A stretch of DNA of 64,000 nucleotides, from NCBI GenBank assembly GCA_023150555.1, contig JAKLKQ010000036.1, positions 1-64,000 on the forward strand. Reading direction: 5' to 3'. The notes beneath the pieces are model-generated. The model did not search any database, was not told the origin of the DNA, and saw only the letters and a list, made by a program, of their open reading frames with translations. The position numbers and the translations under genes were made by a program. This DNA comes from Planctomycetota bacterium (GTDB lineage: Bacteria > Planctomycetota > SZUA-567 > H5-PLA8). Shown in pieces: positions 26,908-37,751 of this stretch. The stretch's first letter is position 1, and the number at the start of each line of letters is the position of its first letter.

Positions 26908-27206
26908 GAGTGTACTAAGTCCGCAAACCGTGTCAATACTTGGTTTTGAATCAACGGGGCGGGCTTTGAAAGGGTCACGTTCGGTTCTTAATCGAGCCCT
27001 GGCATGACCTTGTGTGAACAAGGGGCGCCCCAATGTGCAGCACGATTTCACTTCGTGCAAAATTCTTGGCTGCCGGGGCCTGGCGATCCAGATTGGCCGA
27101 AAAGGAAGGCGGCCCGGGCTTCTTGCGAAACCCGGGCCGGGCTCGAGGGTGGAAGCGGCGCCCACGGGGGTAAGCGCCGTTCCGTTTGAGAGGCGGTTTC
27201 AGGTCC
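26908..27206. other. Intergenic with terminator-like hairpins
   Basis: Upstream of the HTH-PilZ gene and downstream of the LysM gene. It contains a small hairpin GCACGA-TTTCACT-TCGTGC (27040-27058) and the stronger stem at 27111-27138. A 16-base string from the first hairpin recurs at 39167-39182. No gene is seen. Confidence 0.45.
27111..27138 (-). terminator. Hairpin downstream of the LysM gene
   Basis: GGCCCGGG (27111-27118) pairs with CCCGGGCC (27131-27138) around a 12-base loop. On the minus strand it is followed by GCCTTCCTTTT, so it is a plausible but imperfect terminator of the LysM gene about 70 bases after its stop. Confidence 0.5.
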
Positions 27207-28445
27207 TCACGGCATCCAGGAAGAGCTCACCGGGGCTGCATCGGCCGTGTCGGTGCTCTCCCCTTCGCTGCTGCTGCGCTCATGCGTCGCGCGCGAGCCG
27301 GCGGTGACGCGCGGCTGCGGCGTGATGATCTCGACGGCGTTCTCGCTTTCGCTGCCGCCCCGGGCGCTCGCGGAGGCTGGCATGTTTCCACGCACGCGCA
27401 ACTTCTGGCCGATCTGCAACCGGCCGGGGCTGGGCAGGCGGTCGCGGTTCCATTCGTACAGGTCGTTCCAGCGGTTGCCATCGTTGAAGAGCTTGCGGGC
27501 GATGCGTTCCAGCGTGTCTCCGCTCTGCACGACGTACTCGCCGTCGGTCGCCGCGGCAGGCGCAGGCTCGCTGGCCCCAGGCGTGGGCTGCGTCACCGTG
27601 CCCCCCGTCGAAGCCGGAGCCGCCGCCGCTGCGGACGCAGGCACCGCGGGAATCGTCAGGACCATGCCTTCGCGCATCGTGCGCGGGTCGGCGAAGAGAT
27701 GCTTGTTGGCCTCGGCCAGCAGCTTCACGCCCGTCTGCACACGCCCGGGGTAGTACTTGGCGGAGATGCCGCTGAGCGTATCGCCGGACTGCACGGTGTA
27801 GCTCTGTGCGGCGTTCGGCTGCGGAACGGGCACGGGCTCGACGGCGGTGCGGACGCGCGACCAGTCGAACGTACCGGGCCTCGGCTGCGCCTGGGCCGCG
27901 TTCGCGTTCGCCTGAGCGATCTGGTTCTCGCGGAAGATCGACTGCATGCCGCCCGGCTGCGAGCTCGCGCCGTTCAGCGGCTGGCCGGTGGTCATGGTGC
28001 GGCCGGGCTGGTTCTGCGCGGCTACGCCGCCGGCGTTGGGATTCCCGCTCCAGCGCGAGCCGTTGTTCACCGCGCCGGCCACGCCGGGCGGCGTCTGGGG
28101 CTGCTGCTGGATGGGCGGCGCGGACTCATCGTTGAAGCCGCCCGCGTAAGCCAGGTCCTGGCCGGCAGGCGCCGGCGCGGCCGGGGCTCCGGGGGCCGGC
28201 GGCGGTTCGGGCGCCTGGGCCTGGTCCTTCTTCTTGCCGTTGCCTTCGTAGATGATGCTGACGACCACCACCATCAGCAGGAGGAGCGTGAGCAGGCCCC
28301 ACTTGAACTCGCGGAAGATACGCGCGGCGCCGTTGGTCATCGTACGGCTGGTGCCGTGCGCGCTGTAACTCGCCGCCCCCGTAGCGCTGACGTTGCGCTC
28401 GAAGGCTGATGGCGAGGCCATGTTGCTGCCGGGATCGTCGTGCAC
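27207..28445 (-). CDS. Membrane-anchored protein with two LysM domains
   Basis: A 412-residue protein. The N-terminal 45 residues are cytoplasmic, followed by one membrane helix (about 50-66), a long Pro/Ala/Gln-rich periplasmic linker, and two LysM domains (about 214-266, YTVQSGDTLSGISAKYY; about 305-355, YVVQSGDTLERIARKLF), which bind peptidoglycan glycan. The C-terminus is Ser-rich. The start is GTG 28445 behind GGGGGG; ATG 28421 is an alternative with a poorer site. It is likely a type II inner-membrane protein tethering the envelope to the wall. No catalytic domain is present. Confidence 0.85.
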   Translation of the reverse strand: MHDDPGSNMASPSAFERNVSATGAASYSAHGTSRTMTNGAARIFREFKWGLLTLLLLMVVVVSIIYEGNGKKKDQAQAPEPPPAPGAPAAPAPAGQDLAYAGGFNDESAPPIQQQPQTPPGVAGAVNNGSRWSGNPNAGGVAAQNQPGRTMTTGQPLNGASSQPGGMQSIFRENQIAQANANAAQAQPRPGTFDWSRVRTAVEPVPVPQPNAAQSYTVQSGDTLSGISAKYYPGRVQTGVKLLAEANKHLFADPRTMREGMVLTIPAVPASAAAAAPASTGGTVTQPTPGASEPAPAAATDGEYVVQSGDTLERIARKLFNDGNRWNDLYEWNRDRLPSPGRLQIGQKLRVRGNMPASASARGGSESENAVEIITPQPRVTAGSRATHERSSSEGESTDTADAAPVSSSWMP

Positions 28446-28603
28446 GGCGATTCCCCCCCAGGGAAAGCGTCTGCGGATAGAAAAAGCGCCTGCCCGATAG
28501 GGCGGCGGTCTTTCTCATTATCGAACAAGTGCAGGACGGGCTTGAGGCAAATCGGCGCGCCGCACGATAACCCGGCGCGCAGTCTGATGGGCAATTAAAG
28601 GAG

Positions 28604-30124
28604 TCAGATGCCCAAATTGAAGACGAAGAAGATGCTCCAGACCACGGTCAAGACCGGTATGATCAGGAATGGTATCGAGTATCTAATAATGTACCCGAAG
28701 AAACTGGGCATCTTCACGCCGCTGGTCTCGGCAATGGCCTTGACCATGAAGTTCGGAGCGTTGCCGATGTAGGTGTTCGCGCCGAAGAAGACCGAGCCCA
28801 GGCTGATCGCCAGCAGGATGTCCTTGGCGGCATACCCGGTCGTGCCGACATGTTCCAAATTGAGCCACTCGTGCGTCTGGCCGCCAATGTTCTCAAGTCC
28901 CATCTGCAAACCAGCCAAGCCGTGTGCCGCCTGGAGGAAGTTCAGGTAGGTCGGCGCGTTATCCAGGAACGAACTGAGTGCGCCCGACGCCCAGTAGAAC
29001 TTGGTGGGCGAATTCACCCCCAGCGACGCGGCGTTGTTGCCCAGATAGTCGAGCGCCGGGACCATCGTCGCGAAGAGGCCCACAAAGATCAGCCCAACCT
29101 CCTTGATCGGCCCGAAGCTGAACTCGTTGGCCTTCAGGTTCTTTGGATTAGCTAGTTTGTAGGCTGCGACCGCAGCGAAGATCTGAAGGAACGCACCGGC
29201 GCCGTGGAAGTGAACGTGAGCCACATCTTCCAGGATCTGGTCGAAGAAGACGCCGAGCAGCACCACGGCCAGCCAGCCGAAGTTGGCCCAGCCGCTGAGT
29301 TTGATCTGGTTCTTCTCGGGGGGTGGCAGGGGCTCGCCGGCTTCCTCGCGTTCCTGCTTGAACTTCTTGAGCGCCTTCGTGTCCATCACGAAGAAGACCG
29401 TGAGCAGAACGAGGTTGGCCAGCGCCCAGGCTTCAACGCAGTGAATCAGGGTCCATTCAAAAGGCACGCCCTGCAGATAGCCCAGGAACAGCGGCGGGTC
29501 GCCGATGGGCGTCAGGCAGCCGCCGCAGTTGGCCACCAGGAAGATGAACAGCACCACGTGAAAGGCCTGAATGCGTTCCTTATTGACCTTGATGTAGGCG
29601 CGGATCAGCAGCGCCGCGGCGCCCGTCGTGCCTATGATGTTCGCGATCACCGCGCCCGTGGCCAGGATCGCCACGTTCAGCTTCGGCGAGCTGGCGCCCT
29701 TGATCTCGATGTGGATCCCGCCGGTGACAATGTAAAGGCTGCCTACCAGCGCGATGAATTGAAAGTACTCCATCCCCACGTGCTGCATGCGATGCAGGCC
29801 GTACCCTTCGTGTCCTTCGAGCGTCTTGAATCCGGAAAGGCCGAAGATGTAGTAGCTGATCATGATCCCGCCCAGGAAGAAGGCGAAATCGGGGAAGTGG
29901 TGTTCCCAGAAGTGCAGGTTGATGAACGGCATCAGGGCGATCGAAAGCAGCAGGGCGGCGAATGGTATCGAGAGCATCGCGCCCACATTGGGCGGGCCTT
30001 TCTCCAGCGCTAGCGGTGGCGTTACCGCCATCGACAGGACAATGCCCACCGCCAGTCCCGCCAGCAAGGTCAAGGCCCAGCACTTGGGTCCGTGAAAGCC
30101 CTTGGATCCGTGGTGTTCGCTCAA
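28604..30124 (-). CDS. NhaD-like sodium/proton antiporter
   Basis: A 506-residue membrane protein with about twelve hydrophobic segments. Typical of the ion-transporter superfamily and NhaD group are NIIGTTGAAALLIRAYI, VANCGGCLTPIGDPPLFLGYL, SSFLDNAPTYLNFL and GANTYIGNAPNFMVKAIAE. It should exchange Na+ (or Li+) for protons and help in salt and pH balance. A TTG at 30124 is chosen because GGAGG lies six bases upstream; the longer GTG frame would translate the ribosome-binding site itself. It is divergent from larB. Confidence 0.88.
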   Translation of the reverse strand: MSEHHGSKGFHGPKCWALTLLAGLAVGIVLSMAVTPPLALEKGPPNVGAMLSIPFAALLLSIALMPFINLHFWEHHFPDFAFFLGGIMISYYIFGLSGFKTLEGHEGYGLHRMQHVGMEYFQFIALVGSLYIVTGGIHIEIKGASSPKLNVAILATGAVIANIIGTTGAAALLIRAYIKVNKERIQAFHVVLFIFLVANCGGCLTPIGDPPLFLGYLQGVPFEWTLIHCVEAWALANLVLLTVFFVMDTKALKKFKQEREEAGEPLPPPEKNQIKLSGWANFGWLAVVLLGVFFDQILEDVAHVHFHGAGAFLQIFAAVAAYKLANPKNLKANEFSFGPIKEVGLIFVGLFATMVPALDYLGNNAASLGVNSPTKFYWASGALSSFLDNAPTYLNFLQAAHGLAGLQMGLENIGGQTHEWLNLEHVGTTGYAAKDILLAISLGSVFFGANTYIGNAPNFMVKAIAETSGVKMPSFFGYIIRYSIPFLIIPVLTVVWSIFFVFNLGI

Positions 30125-30298
30125 AGGAGACCTCCCCCGCACGATCCGGCTTTGGTATCCGGTTCGCAGGCGGTGCAGCGGGTTATGATTACAAAACGAA
30201 GGCGGCTCCCTTTTATTACATCAATTCCGTCTCCGCCAGAAGAAACCGGCGCTGCGGCTCCTTGACGAACGCCCCCCTTGCCGCGAGAACCTTCCCGT

Positions 30299-31054
30299 AT
30301 GGAACCCAAGAAGCTCGAAGCCCTGCTAAAGAGCGTCAGCGCCGGCACCTGCAGCGTCCAGGAAGCCGCCGCCGCGCTCTCCGAGTTGCCCTACGCGGAC
30401 CTCGGTTTCGCGAAGGTCGACCACCACCGCGCCCTGCGCTGCGGCTTCGCCGAGGTCGTCTTCGGCGCGGGCAAGAGCGTCGCGGAGACCGTCGCCATCG
30501 TCGAACGCGCTCGCCGGCACGCGCCCGTCGTACTCGCCACGCGCGTGAACGACGCACAGGCCAAGGCTTTGTCGAAGAAGTTCAAAAGTGCTGTCCACAA
30601 CGCCCGCGCGCGAACCGTGCGCGTCGGCACGCCCGAAGCGATGCCCGGCACCGGCTTCGCGGCCCTCGTCAGCGCCGGCACCAGCGACGGGCCCGTCGCC
30701 GAGGAAGCCCACGAGACGCTGCTGGCCTTCGGCGCGCGCGTGCGCACCTGCTACGACGCCGGCGTGGCAGGCATCCACCGCCTGCTCAAGAACCTGCCCG
30801 AACTGCGCGAAGCCAGCGTCGTGATCGCCGTCGCCGGCATGGAAGGCGCGCTGCCCAGCGTCGCCGTGCCCACCCGCGTCGGTTACGGCGCCAGCTACAA
30901 CGGACTCGCCGCGCTGCTGGGGATGCTGAACACCTGCGCCAGCGGCGTCACCGTCGTGAACATCGACAACGGCTTCGGCGCGGCCGCCGCCGCGCTGCGC
31001 ATCCTGCGCCAGATCGAGGAAGACCGCGCGAAGAAGCACGCCAAGAAGCGATAG
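30299..31054 (+). CDS. larB: Nickel-pincer cofactor carboxylase LarB
   Basis: A 251-residue enzyme that carboxylates and hydrolyses nicotinate adenine dinucleotide in synthesis of the nickel-pincer nucleotide cofactor of lactate racemase and related enzymes. The C-terminal half is AIR-carboxylase-like (VSAGTSDGPVAEEA, GVAGIHRLL, VAVAGMEGALPSVA, PTRVGYGASYNGLAALLGMLN, NIDNGFGA in pieces), and the N-terminal YADLGFAKVDHHRALRCGFAEVVFG block is usual. ATG 30299 gives the normal length; the longer frame starts at TTG. larC, larE and larA are not in the window, so partner genes must lie elsewhere. Confidence 0.93.
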   Translation: MEPKKLEALLKSVSAGTCSVQEAAAALSELPYADLGFAKVDHHRALRCGFAEVVFGAGKSVAETVAIVERARRHAPVVLATRVNDAQAKALSKKFKSAVHNARARTVRVGTPEAMPGTGFAALVSAGTSDGPVAEEAHETLLAFGARVRTCYDAGVAGIHRLLKNLPELREASVVIAVAGMEGALPSVAVPTRVGYGASYNGLAALLGMLNTCASGVTVVNIDNGFGAAAAALRILRQIEEDRAKKHAKKR

Positions 31055-31130
31055 ATGCAAATGCCGCAGCAATTGCTACACTGTTTTCTGCTTCGCTAAA
31101 CGAAAACTCAAACCTTAAGGAGCCGAACCC

Positions 31131-31778
31131 GTGTCCGCCAAAGAGACCATGAATCGCATCGGAGCGTGCGGCGCCGTGCTGGTGGTGCGCTGCGAGAGCG
31201 CCGAGGAAGCCGTCGAAGGCATCCGCGCCGTCGTCGAGGGCGGGCTCAAAGCCGTCGAAGTCACCTTCACGGTGCCCGGCGCGCCGTCGGTGATCCGCAA
31301 GGTCGCTCGCGCCTTCGGCGACCAGGTGCTGCTGGGCGCGGGGACGGTCACCGAGCCGCAGCAGGCCGAAGAAGCCATCGACGCCGGCGCCACGTACCTC
31401 GTCGCGCCCAACACCGATCCGAAGGTCATCGGCGCGGCCAAGCGCCTGGGCGTGCCGATCCTGCCCGGCGGCTTCACGCCCACCGAAGTGCTCAACGCGT
31501 GGAACCTCGGCGCCGACGCGGTGAAGATCTTCCCGGCCTCGCTGGGCGGCCCGTCGTACCTGAAGGCGCTCAAGGCCCCGCTGCCGCACGTGCTGATGGT
31601 GCCGACCGGCGGCGTGGACGCGAAGACGGTGGGCGAATTCTTCAAGGCGGGCGCCTTCGCCGTCGGCGCGGGCGGATCGCTCTTCGACCTGAAGCTCCTC
31701 CGCGCGAAGGAATTCGGCAAGATGACGGAGATCGCCAAGACCTTCGTCGCGGCCATGAACGCCGCGCGCAACGGATAA
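31131..31778 (+). CDS. eda: KDPG/KHG aldolase
   Basis: A 215-residue class I aldolase splitting 2-keto-3-deoxy-6-phosphogluconate to pyruvate and glyceraldehyde-3-phosphate. Family features are VVRCESAEEA, a VEVTFTVPGA strand carrying the catalytic Glu, GAGTVTEPQQAEEAIDAGA, the Schiff-base lysine in GADAVKIFPA and PTGGVDAKT. The GTG at 31131 has AAGGAG eight bases upstream. No edd or kdgK gene is adjacent, so it may serve uronate or galactonate catabolism. It lies 76 bases after larB. Confidence 0.93.
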   Translation: MSAKETMNRIGACGAVLVVRCESAEEAVEGIRAVVEGGLKAVEVTFTVPGAPSVIRKVARAFGDQVLLGAGTVTEPQQAEEAIDAGATYLVAPNTDPKVIGAAKRLGVPILPGGFTPTEVLNAWNLGADAVKIFPASLGGPSYLKALKAPLPHVLMVPTGGVDAKTVGEFFKAGAFAVGAGGSLFDLKLLRAKEFGKMTEIAKTFVAAMNAARNG

Positions 31779-31784
31779 CGAATT

Positions 31785-31927
31785 CACCCCAGAGGACACA
31801 GAGGAAAAGCTTTTGGGGACCCTATAGTTGGATGTCGCTTGGTTCGTTTGCAGCCGGATCCTGTCAGGCATCCACGAATGAAGAAAATAGAAGGTCAGTT
31901 CTCTGTGGTCTCTGCGGTTAATTTTTT
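31785..31927. repeat. CAGAGG-type inverted repeat
   Basis: The left arm (31785-31808) holds CCCAGAGGACACAGAGGAAA; the right arm (31899-31927) holds TTCTCTGTGGTCTCTGCGG followed by a T-rich tail. They are imperfect reverse complements separated by about 90 bases. Motifs like this recur as non-coding elements in many bacterial genomes. It fills the gap between eda and nnrD and ends a few bases before the nnrD ribosome-binding site. Confidence 0.65.
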
Positions 31928-31940
31928 GACAGGAGTCCGC

Positions 31941-32819
31941 GTGCTCAAGCCCCCGCCCCTGCCGAAGCGTTCCAAAAGCGCCCACAAGGGCGACTGCGGG
32001 CGCGTGCTCGTCGTGGGCGGCTGCCGCGGCATGTCCGGCGCACCGTGCCTGGCCGCGCGCGGCGCGCTGCGCGGCGGCGCGGGGCTCGTGAAGGTCGTCG
32101 TCCCCGACGTAATCTGGGACGTCGTCGCGATCAAGCTCGACGAATGCCTCACGCTGGGCCTGCCCGATACGCAAAGCGGCTGCTTCGCCAAAGGCGCCAA
32201 GCAGGCGCTGCTCGACGCCGCCGATTGGGCCGACGCGGTGGTGCTGGGGCCGGGCGTCTCGCAGCATGCGCAGGCCGCGGCGTTGCTGCGCGATACGCTG
32301 CCGCGCATCGCCGCGCCGGTGGTGCTCGACGCCGACGGACTGAACGCCTTCGCGGGCAAGGGCAAGGCCCTCGCGCGCGCGCAGGCCGTGCGGCGCTGGC
32401 ATCCGCTGGTGCTGACGCCGCACCCCGGCGAAGCGGCGCGACTGCTGGGATCCACCATCGAGAAGGTGCAGGCCGATCGCAAGGCCGCCGCGCTGGGCCT
32501 CGTGAGACTCGCCGGTCCCGGCACCGTCGCGGTGCTGAAGGGCGAAGGCACGCTCGTCACCGACGGCTCGCAAGTTTACGTGAATATGACCGGCAACCCC
32601 GGCATGGCCAGCGGCGGAACGGGCGACGTGCTGAGCGGCCTCGTCGCGGCGCTGACCGGGCAAGGCCTGAGCGCCTTCGATGCGGCGTGCCTGGGCGTGT
32701 ACCTGCACGGCCTGGCCGGCGACCGCGCCGCCAAGCGCCTGGGCGTCTGGTCGCTCACCGCGAGCGACCTGCTGGACGAACTCCCCGGCGCGTTCCTGCA
32801 GCACGCGCACGGGCGTTGA
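31941..32819 (+). CDS. nnrD: ADP/ATP-dependent NAD(P)H-hydrate dehydratase
   Basis: A 292-residue ribokinase-fold repair enzyme that dehydrates damaged NAD(P)HX. Motifs are HKGDCGRVLVVGGCRGMSGAP (in two parts), the LTPHPGEAARLL block, TVAVLKGEGTLV and the nucleotide/catalytic GNPGMASGGTGDVLSG. In most bacteria it is fused behind an NnrE epimerase domain (about 500 residues in all); here it stands alone. The start is GTG 31941 with AGGAG five bases upstream; the longer frame translates a repeat element. Confidence 0.93.
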   Translation: MLKPPPLPKRSKSAHKGDCGRVLVVGGCRGMSGAPCLAARGALRGGAGLVKVVVPDVIWDVVAIKLDECLTLGLPDTQSGCFAKGAKQALLDAADWADAVVLGPGVSQHAQAAALLRDTLPRIAAPVVLDADGLNAFAGKGKALARAQAVRRWHPLVLTPHPGEAARLLGSTIEKVQADRKAAALGLVRLAGPGTVAVLKGEGTLVTDGSQVYVNMTGNPGMASGGTGDVLSGLVAALTGQGLSAFDAACLGVYLHGLAGDRAAKRLGVWSLTASDLLDELPGAFLQHAHGR

Positions 32820-32822
32820 ACG

Positions 32823-33554
32823 ATGCGAGACGCGAATCTTGGTTTCGCGAAGGGGTTCTGGTGGCTGGTCTTCGCCTGCGGCGCGGGCGGCATGCTGCTC
32901 TTCGTCTTTTTCCTCTTATCCGGTCCATTGGTCCCACACGACTACCTCTATTTCGTCTGGCCTGGCGCCGCTCTCGCCATGGGCTTCACCGCCGCGATCA
33001 ACCTGCACGGCTGTTACGTCCGCGAACCGGCACGGGCGCAAGGCGCCTCGCAGTTCATGCTCTCCGATCTCCTGGCAGCCTCACTCCTGACCGGAACGGT
33101 CCTGACGATATGCTTTGGCGCGCTCGAGCGGGAAATCTTTCTGGTGTACGGAATTTCCGGCTCGCTCGCGAGCGGCGTCGCCTGTGTCGCGTCCCTGGCC
33201 GCGGCAGCTCGAAAGGGCTTCAACGGGTCGAAGCGCAGGCACCTCTATGCGGCCGGGTACTTCGTCCGGACGTTCGGGTTTCTGGCGACGGGCGGCTTGG
33301 TCTTCATGCTGTTGATGCTGCTTCTGACCGGCAACAATCCGCTCAAACTCGTCTTGCAGTTATTCGACGTGAAGCGGACCGGCATCACCGGCCCGGACTG
33401 GCTGGCGTGGCCTTACCGCCTCGGACTTCCATGCCTGATTCTGGGCACGGTCAGTTGCCGCGCGCTGGAACGCGGCCTGCCGAAGAAACTCCCGCCGCCC
33501 GAAAAGGATCGCGTGACCTCATCCCCTCCCGATGGTACAAATGGAGGGGCCTGA
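32823..33554 (+). CDS. Integral membrane protein of unknown function
   Basis: A 243-residue protein with about six hydrophobic segments (about 11-33, 43-62, 78-100, 106-127, 145-172, 195-212) and a charged, Pro-rich C-terminal tail. It starts four bases after nnrD stops and is probably cotranscribed. No family motif is recognised and no transport signature is visible. Its end lies close to the start of the next secreted protein. Confidence 0.7.
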   Translation: MRDANLGFAKGFWWLVFACGAGGMLLFVFFLLSGPLVPHDYLYFVWPGAALAMGFTAAINLHGCYVREPARAQGASQFMLSDLLAASLLTGTVLTICFGALEREIFLVYGISGSLASGVACVASLAAAARKGFNGSKRRHLYAAGYFVRTFGFLATGGLVFMLLMLLLTGNNPLKLVLQLFDVKRTGITGPDWLAWPYRLGLPCLILGTVSCRALERGLPKKLPPPEKDRVTSSPPDGTNGGA

Positions 33555-33579
33555 CGTTCGCCACGCAAGGAGATCCACT

Positions 33580-34845
33580 ATGTTCACGCTGCGCCTGAGT
33601 CTCTTGATCCCCGCCTTGGCCTGCTGCGCCGCCGCGCTGCACGCCGAAGACGCCCTGCCCGCCAACAAGGACAAGCCCGCGCGCGGCATGGAAACCGGCG
33701 GCTGGTCGCTGGAGCCCTGGGGCAACCCGGGCACCGCCGACAAACTCAAGGACGGCGACCGCGCCGTGCTGAAGCTGCTCTACACCAAGGGCGAGAAGGA
33801 CAAGACGGCCTTCAAGCACTTCACCGGCACCAGCGCCGACCCCAAGGGCAAGCTGCGCATGTGGGTCTACGCGCCCGACGAGAAGGCGCCGTCGGTCGCC
33901 GTCGCGCTCTCGACGTCGCCGGCATACGTCTGGTTCGAGTCGCGCGCGTTCAAGCTCAAGCAGGGCTGGAACAAGATCGAGGTGCCGCTGGAGAAGTCGC
34001 ACTGGAAGTCGGAGAAGACCGGCTGGACGTACGCCACCGGCGTCGAGCACCTCGACCAGATCCGCGGCGTCGACGTGCTGGTCTTCAACGGCCAGGCCGA
34101 GGGCCACCTGCTGCTCGAAGGCCTTGCGCTCGACCCCGACGAGACCGCGCGCAAGGTCGGCGAGCTGATCAAGGAACTCTACAGCGAGGAATCCGAAAAG
34201 CGCACCGCCGCCGAGAAGGCGCTGGTCGAGATCGGGCGCCCGGCCATCGAGGCGCTCTTCCAGGTGCGCGCGTCCAACCCGCCCAGTTCCGTCCTGCTGC
34301 GCGCCGGATGGGCCATCAAGCAGATCGAGGCCAAGGAAGAGGCGCCGCCCGCCGACCCGCAGGTGCGCGAGCAGGTCGAGAAGCAGAAGGAGGAGATCTT
34401 CTTCGACGAGGCCAAAGCGCGCGTCGACTTCGCCTTCTCGGCGCTGAAGAACGAGCAGGCCCGGATCCTGAAGGCGCTGACCGACGCCGAGGAGGCGCTC
34501 AAGCGCGGCCGCGACGAAGCCGCGCAGCTGAAGAACACCGAAGAGGCCGACCAGAAGGCCTTCCTCGCGAAGCTCGACGACCTCGAACGCCTCGCCAAGG
34601 AAGTCTCCGCCGCGATGGAGGGCGCCAAGCCCAAGACGGGGGAAAAGAAGGAAGAGAAGACGGCCGAGAAGAAGGAGGCGCTGAAGCCCGCCGAGCGCCA
34701 GGATGTCCCCGCCAAGACGGAGAAGGCCGAGAAGTCCGCCAAGAACGAGCAGCCCGAAAAGACGGAGGCCGCGCAGACCCGCTCCACCGAACCCAAAGAC
34801 ACCATGACGGAGCCGATGAAGAAGGAAGGCAGCGAAAAGGAATAA
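33580..34845 (+). CDS. Exported coiled-coil protein with beta-sandwich N-domain
   Basis: A 421-residue protein. The signal peptide is residues 1-22 ([22 protein letters not shown]). Residues about 30-190 look like a carbohydrate-binding-type beta-sandwich ([42 protein letters not shown]). A helical HEAT-like stretch (195-245) is followed by a long coiled coil (250-360) and a Lys/Glu/Ala-rich tail of low complexity. AAGGAG lies seven bases before ATG 33580. Function is unknown; the tail suggests an envelope spacer. Confidence 0.72.
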   Translation: MFTLRLSLLIPALACCAAALHAEDALPANKDKPARGMETGGWSLEPWGNPGTADKLKDGDRAVLKLLYTKGEKDKTAFKHFTGTSADPKGKLRMWVYAPDEKAPSVAVALSTSPAYVWFESRAFKLKQGWNKIEVPLEKSHWKSEKTGWTYATGVEHLDQIRGVDVLVFNGQAEGHLLLEGLALDPDETARKVGELIKELYSEESEKRTAAEKALVEIGRPAIEALFQVRASNPPSSVLLRAGWAIKQIEAKEEAPPADPQVREQVEKQKEEIFFDEAKARVDFAFSALKNEQARILKALTDAEEALKRGRDEAAQLKNTEEADQKAFLAKLDDLERLAKEVSAAMEGAKPKTGEKKEEKTAEKKEALKPAERQDVPAKTEKAEKSAKNEQPEKTEAAQTRSTEPKDTMTEPMKKEGSEKE

Positions 34846-34897
34846 TCGCCGCTCCGCTTTCCTTCCGCAGCACCTCGATTACAATACTCGCGGTTTG

Positions 34898-34924
34898 GGA
34901 CCCGGCTTACACTGGGTCCGTTTT
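34898..34924 (+). terminator. Hairpin before ettA (terminator or attenuator)
   Basis: GGACCC (34898-34903) pairs with GGGTCC (34914-34919) around a 10-base loop, followed by GTTTTCATTT, 20-25 bases before the ettA start. A TACAAT box lies at 34880. It may end the upstream transcript or act as a leader terminator for ettA. Confidence 0.45.
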
Positions 34925-34943
34925 CATTTGGACGGGAACCGAC

Positions 34944-36614
<1,671 letters not shown>

Positions 36615-36722
36615 AATATAGAGGCGTTGAAGGCGCCTCCCATCCGCGCGTCGAAGCTTTTACACCTTTCCTACAGGTGCACGGCTGGACATCGCCTCCT
36701 TTATATGGGTGAATGGCAGAGC

Positions 36723-37706
36723 ATGACGACGCGCCCGACGCTCCACGCCCTGCTGCCGCTGCTTTTGCTGCTGCTCGCCGGCTGCGGCGACGGCAGCCAG
36801 AAGCCGCTCGCCACGCAGGCCGCGCCGCCCGCGGCCAAGGCCGAAACGCCGCCGCCTGCTCCGGCGCCCAAGGCCGCACCCGCGCCACAGCCCGCGCCCG
36901 ACCCCAAGCTCACGCAGCCGGCGACCGGCGCGAAGGCCGCGCCGATGCCGATGCCCGAAACGATCTCGCTGCTGACCCTGAACCTCTGCGTCGATCCGGT
37001 CAACGTGCCGGAACGCATCCCCGCACTGCGCAAGCTGCTCGCCGAGCACCACGCCGACATCATCGCGCTGCAGGAAGTCGCGACGCCGTTCGCCGAGGCG
37101 CTGGCGCGCGAGAAGTGGGCCAAGGGCGTCTACGACGTCACGCGCATGTACGACAAGCCGACCAGCGTGCGCGGCCTGTACCTCATGTCGCGCTTTCCCA
37201 TCAAGAAGATGGACTTCAAGGTCCTGCCGAGCATGCAGGAACGCGGTGCGTTGGTCGCGTACCTGGACGTGCGCGGACGCACGTTCGCCGTCGGCACAGT
37301 GCACCTGGAGAGTTTTCTGGAGGACGGCCCGCGCCGCGCCGTGCAACTGGACCAGACCTTCCCGATGCTGGACGAAGCCGAGGATGGCGTGCTGCTGGGC
37401 GACTTCAACTTCGGCGAGGGCGAGCCCGAAAGCGAGCACCTCGACAAACGCTTTGCGGATGTCTGGCGCGCACTGAAGCCCGACGATCCGGGCTTCACCT
37501 GGGATCCGGTCAAGAGCCCCTTCGCCAAGCGCCAGTCGCTGCCCAAGGAAGGCCAGCGCCGCATCGACCGCATCCTGGTGCGCAGCGAACGCTGGACGCC
37601 GAAGTCCATCGAGCTCCTCGGCGACCAACCGATCGACGCCGAACACCCCGACCTCTTTCCTTCCGACCACTTCGCGCTGCGCGCGGAACTGGAGTGGAAG
37701 GAGTGA
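36723..37706 (+). CDS. Lipoprotein of the endonuclease/exonuclease/phosphatase family
   Basis: A 327-residue protein. The signal peptide ends in lipobox LLAGC (Cys at about 20), then a Pro/Ala linker (25-80). The catalytic EEP fold has all key motifs: LTLNLCVD, IIALQEV (metal Glu), VGTVHLE, LLGDFNFGE, RRIDRILV and PSDHFALRAEL (final Asp-His). It therefore looks active as a phosphodiesterase or nuclease on the envelope; the substrate could be nucleic acid, lipid phosphate or inositol phosphate. ATG 36723 is chosen because it begins a clean lipoprotein signal; ATG 36705 also is possible. Confidence 0.85.
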   Translation: MTTRPTLHALLPLLLLLLAGCGDGSQKPLATQAAPPAAKAETPPPAPAPKAAPAPQPAPDPKLTQPATGAKAAPMPMPETISLLTLNLCVDPVNVPERIPALRKLLAEHHADIIALQEVATPFAEALAREKWAKGVYDVTRMYDKPTSVRGLYLMSRFPIKKMDFKVLPSMQERGALVAYLDVRGRTFAVGTVHLESFLEDGPRRAVQLDQTFPMLDEAEDGVLLGDFNFGEGEPESEHLDKRFADVWRALKPDDPGFTWDPVKSPFAKRQSLPKEGQRRIDRILVRSERWTPKSIELLGDQPIDAEHPDLFPSDHFALRAELEWKE

Positions 37707-37751
37707 CCTTCGCCGCTTGATCCCGCGCGGCCGCGCGGTAAGACGGCGCCC

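Noticed and set aside
31839..31940. N-terminal extension of nnrD
   Set aside because: Translates the CAGAGG repeat; GTG 31941 has a well-placed AGGAG.
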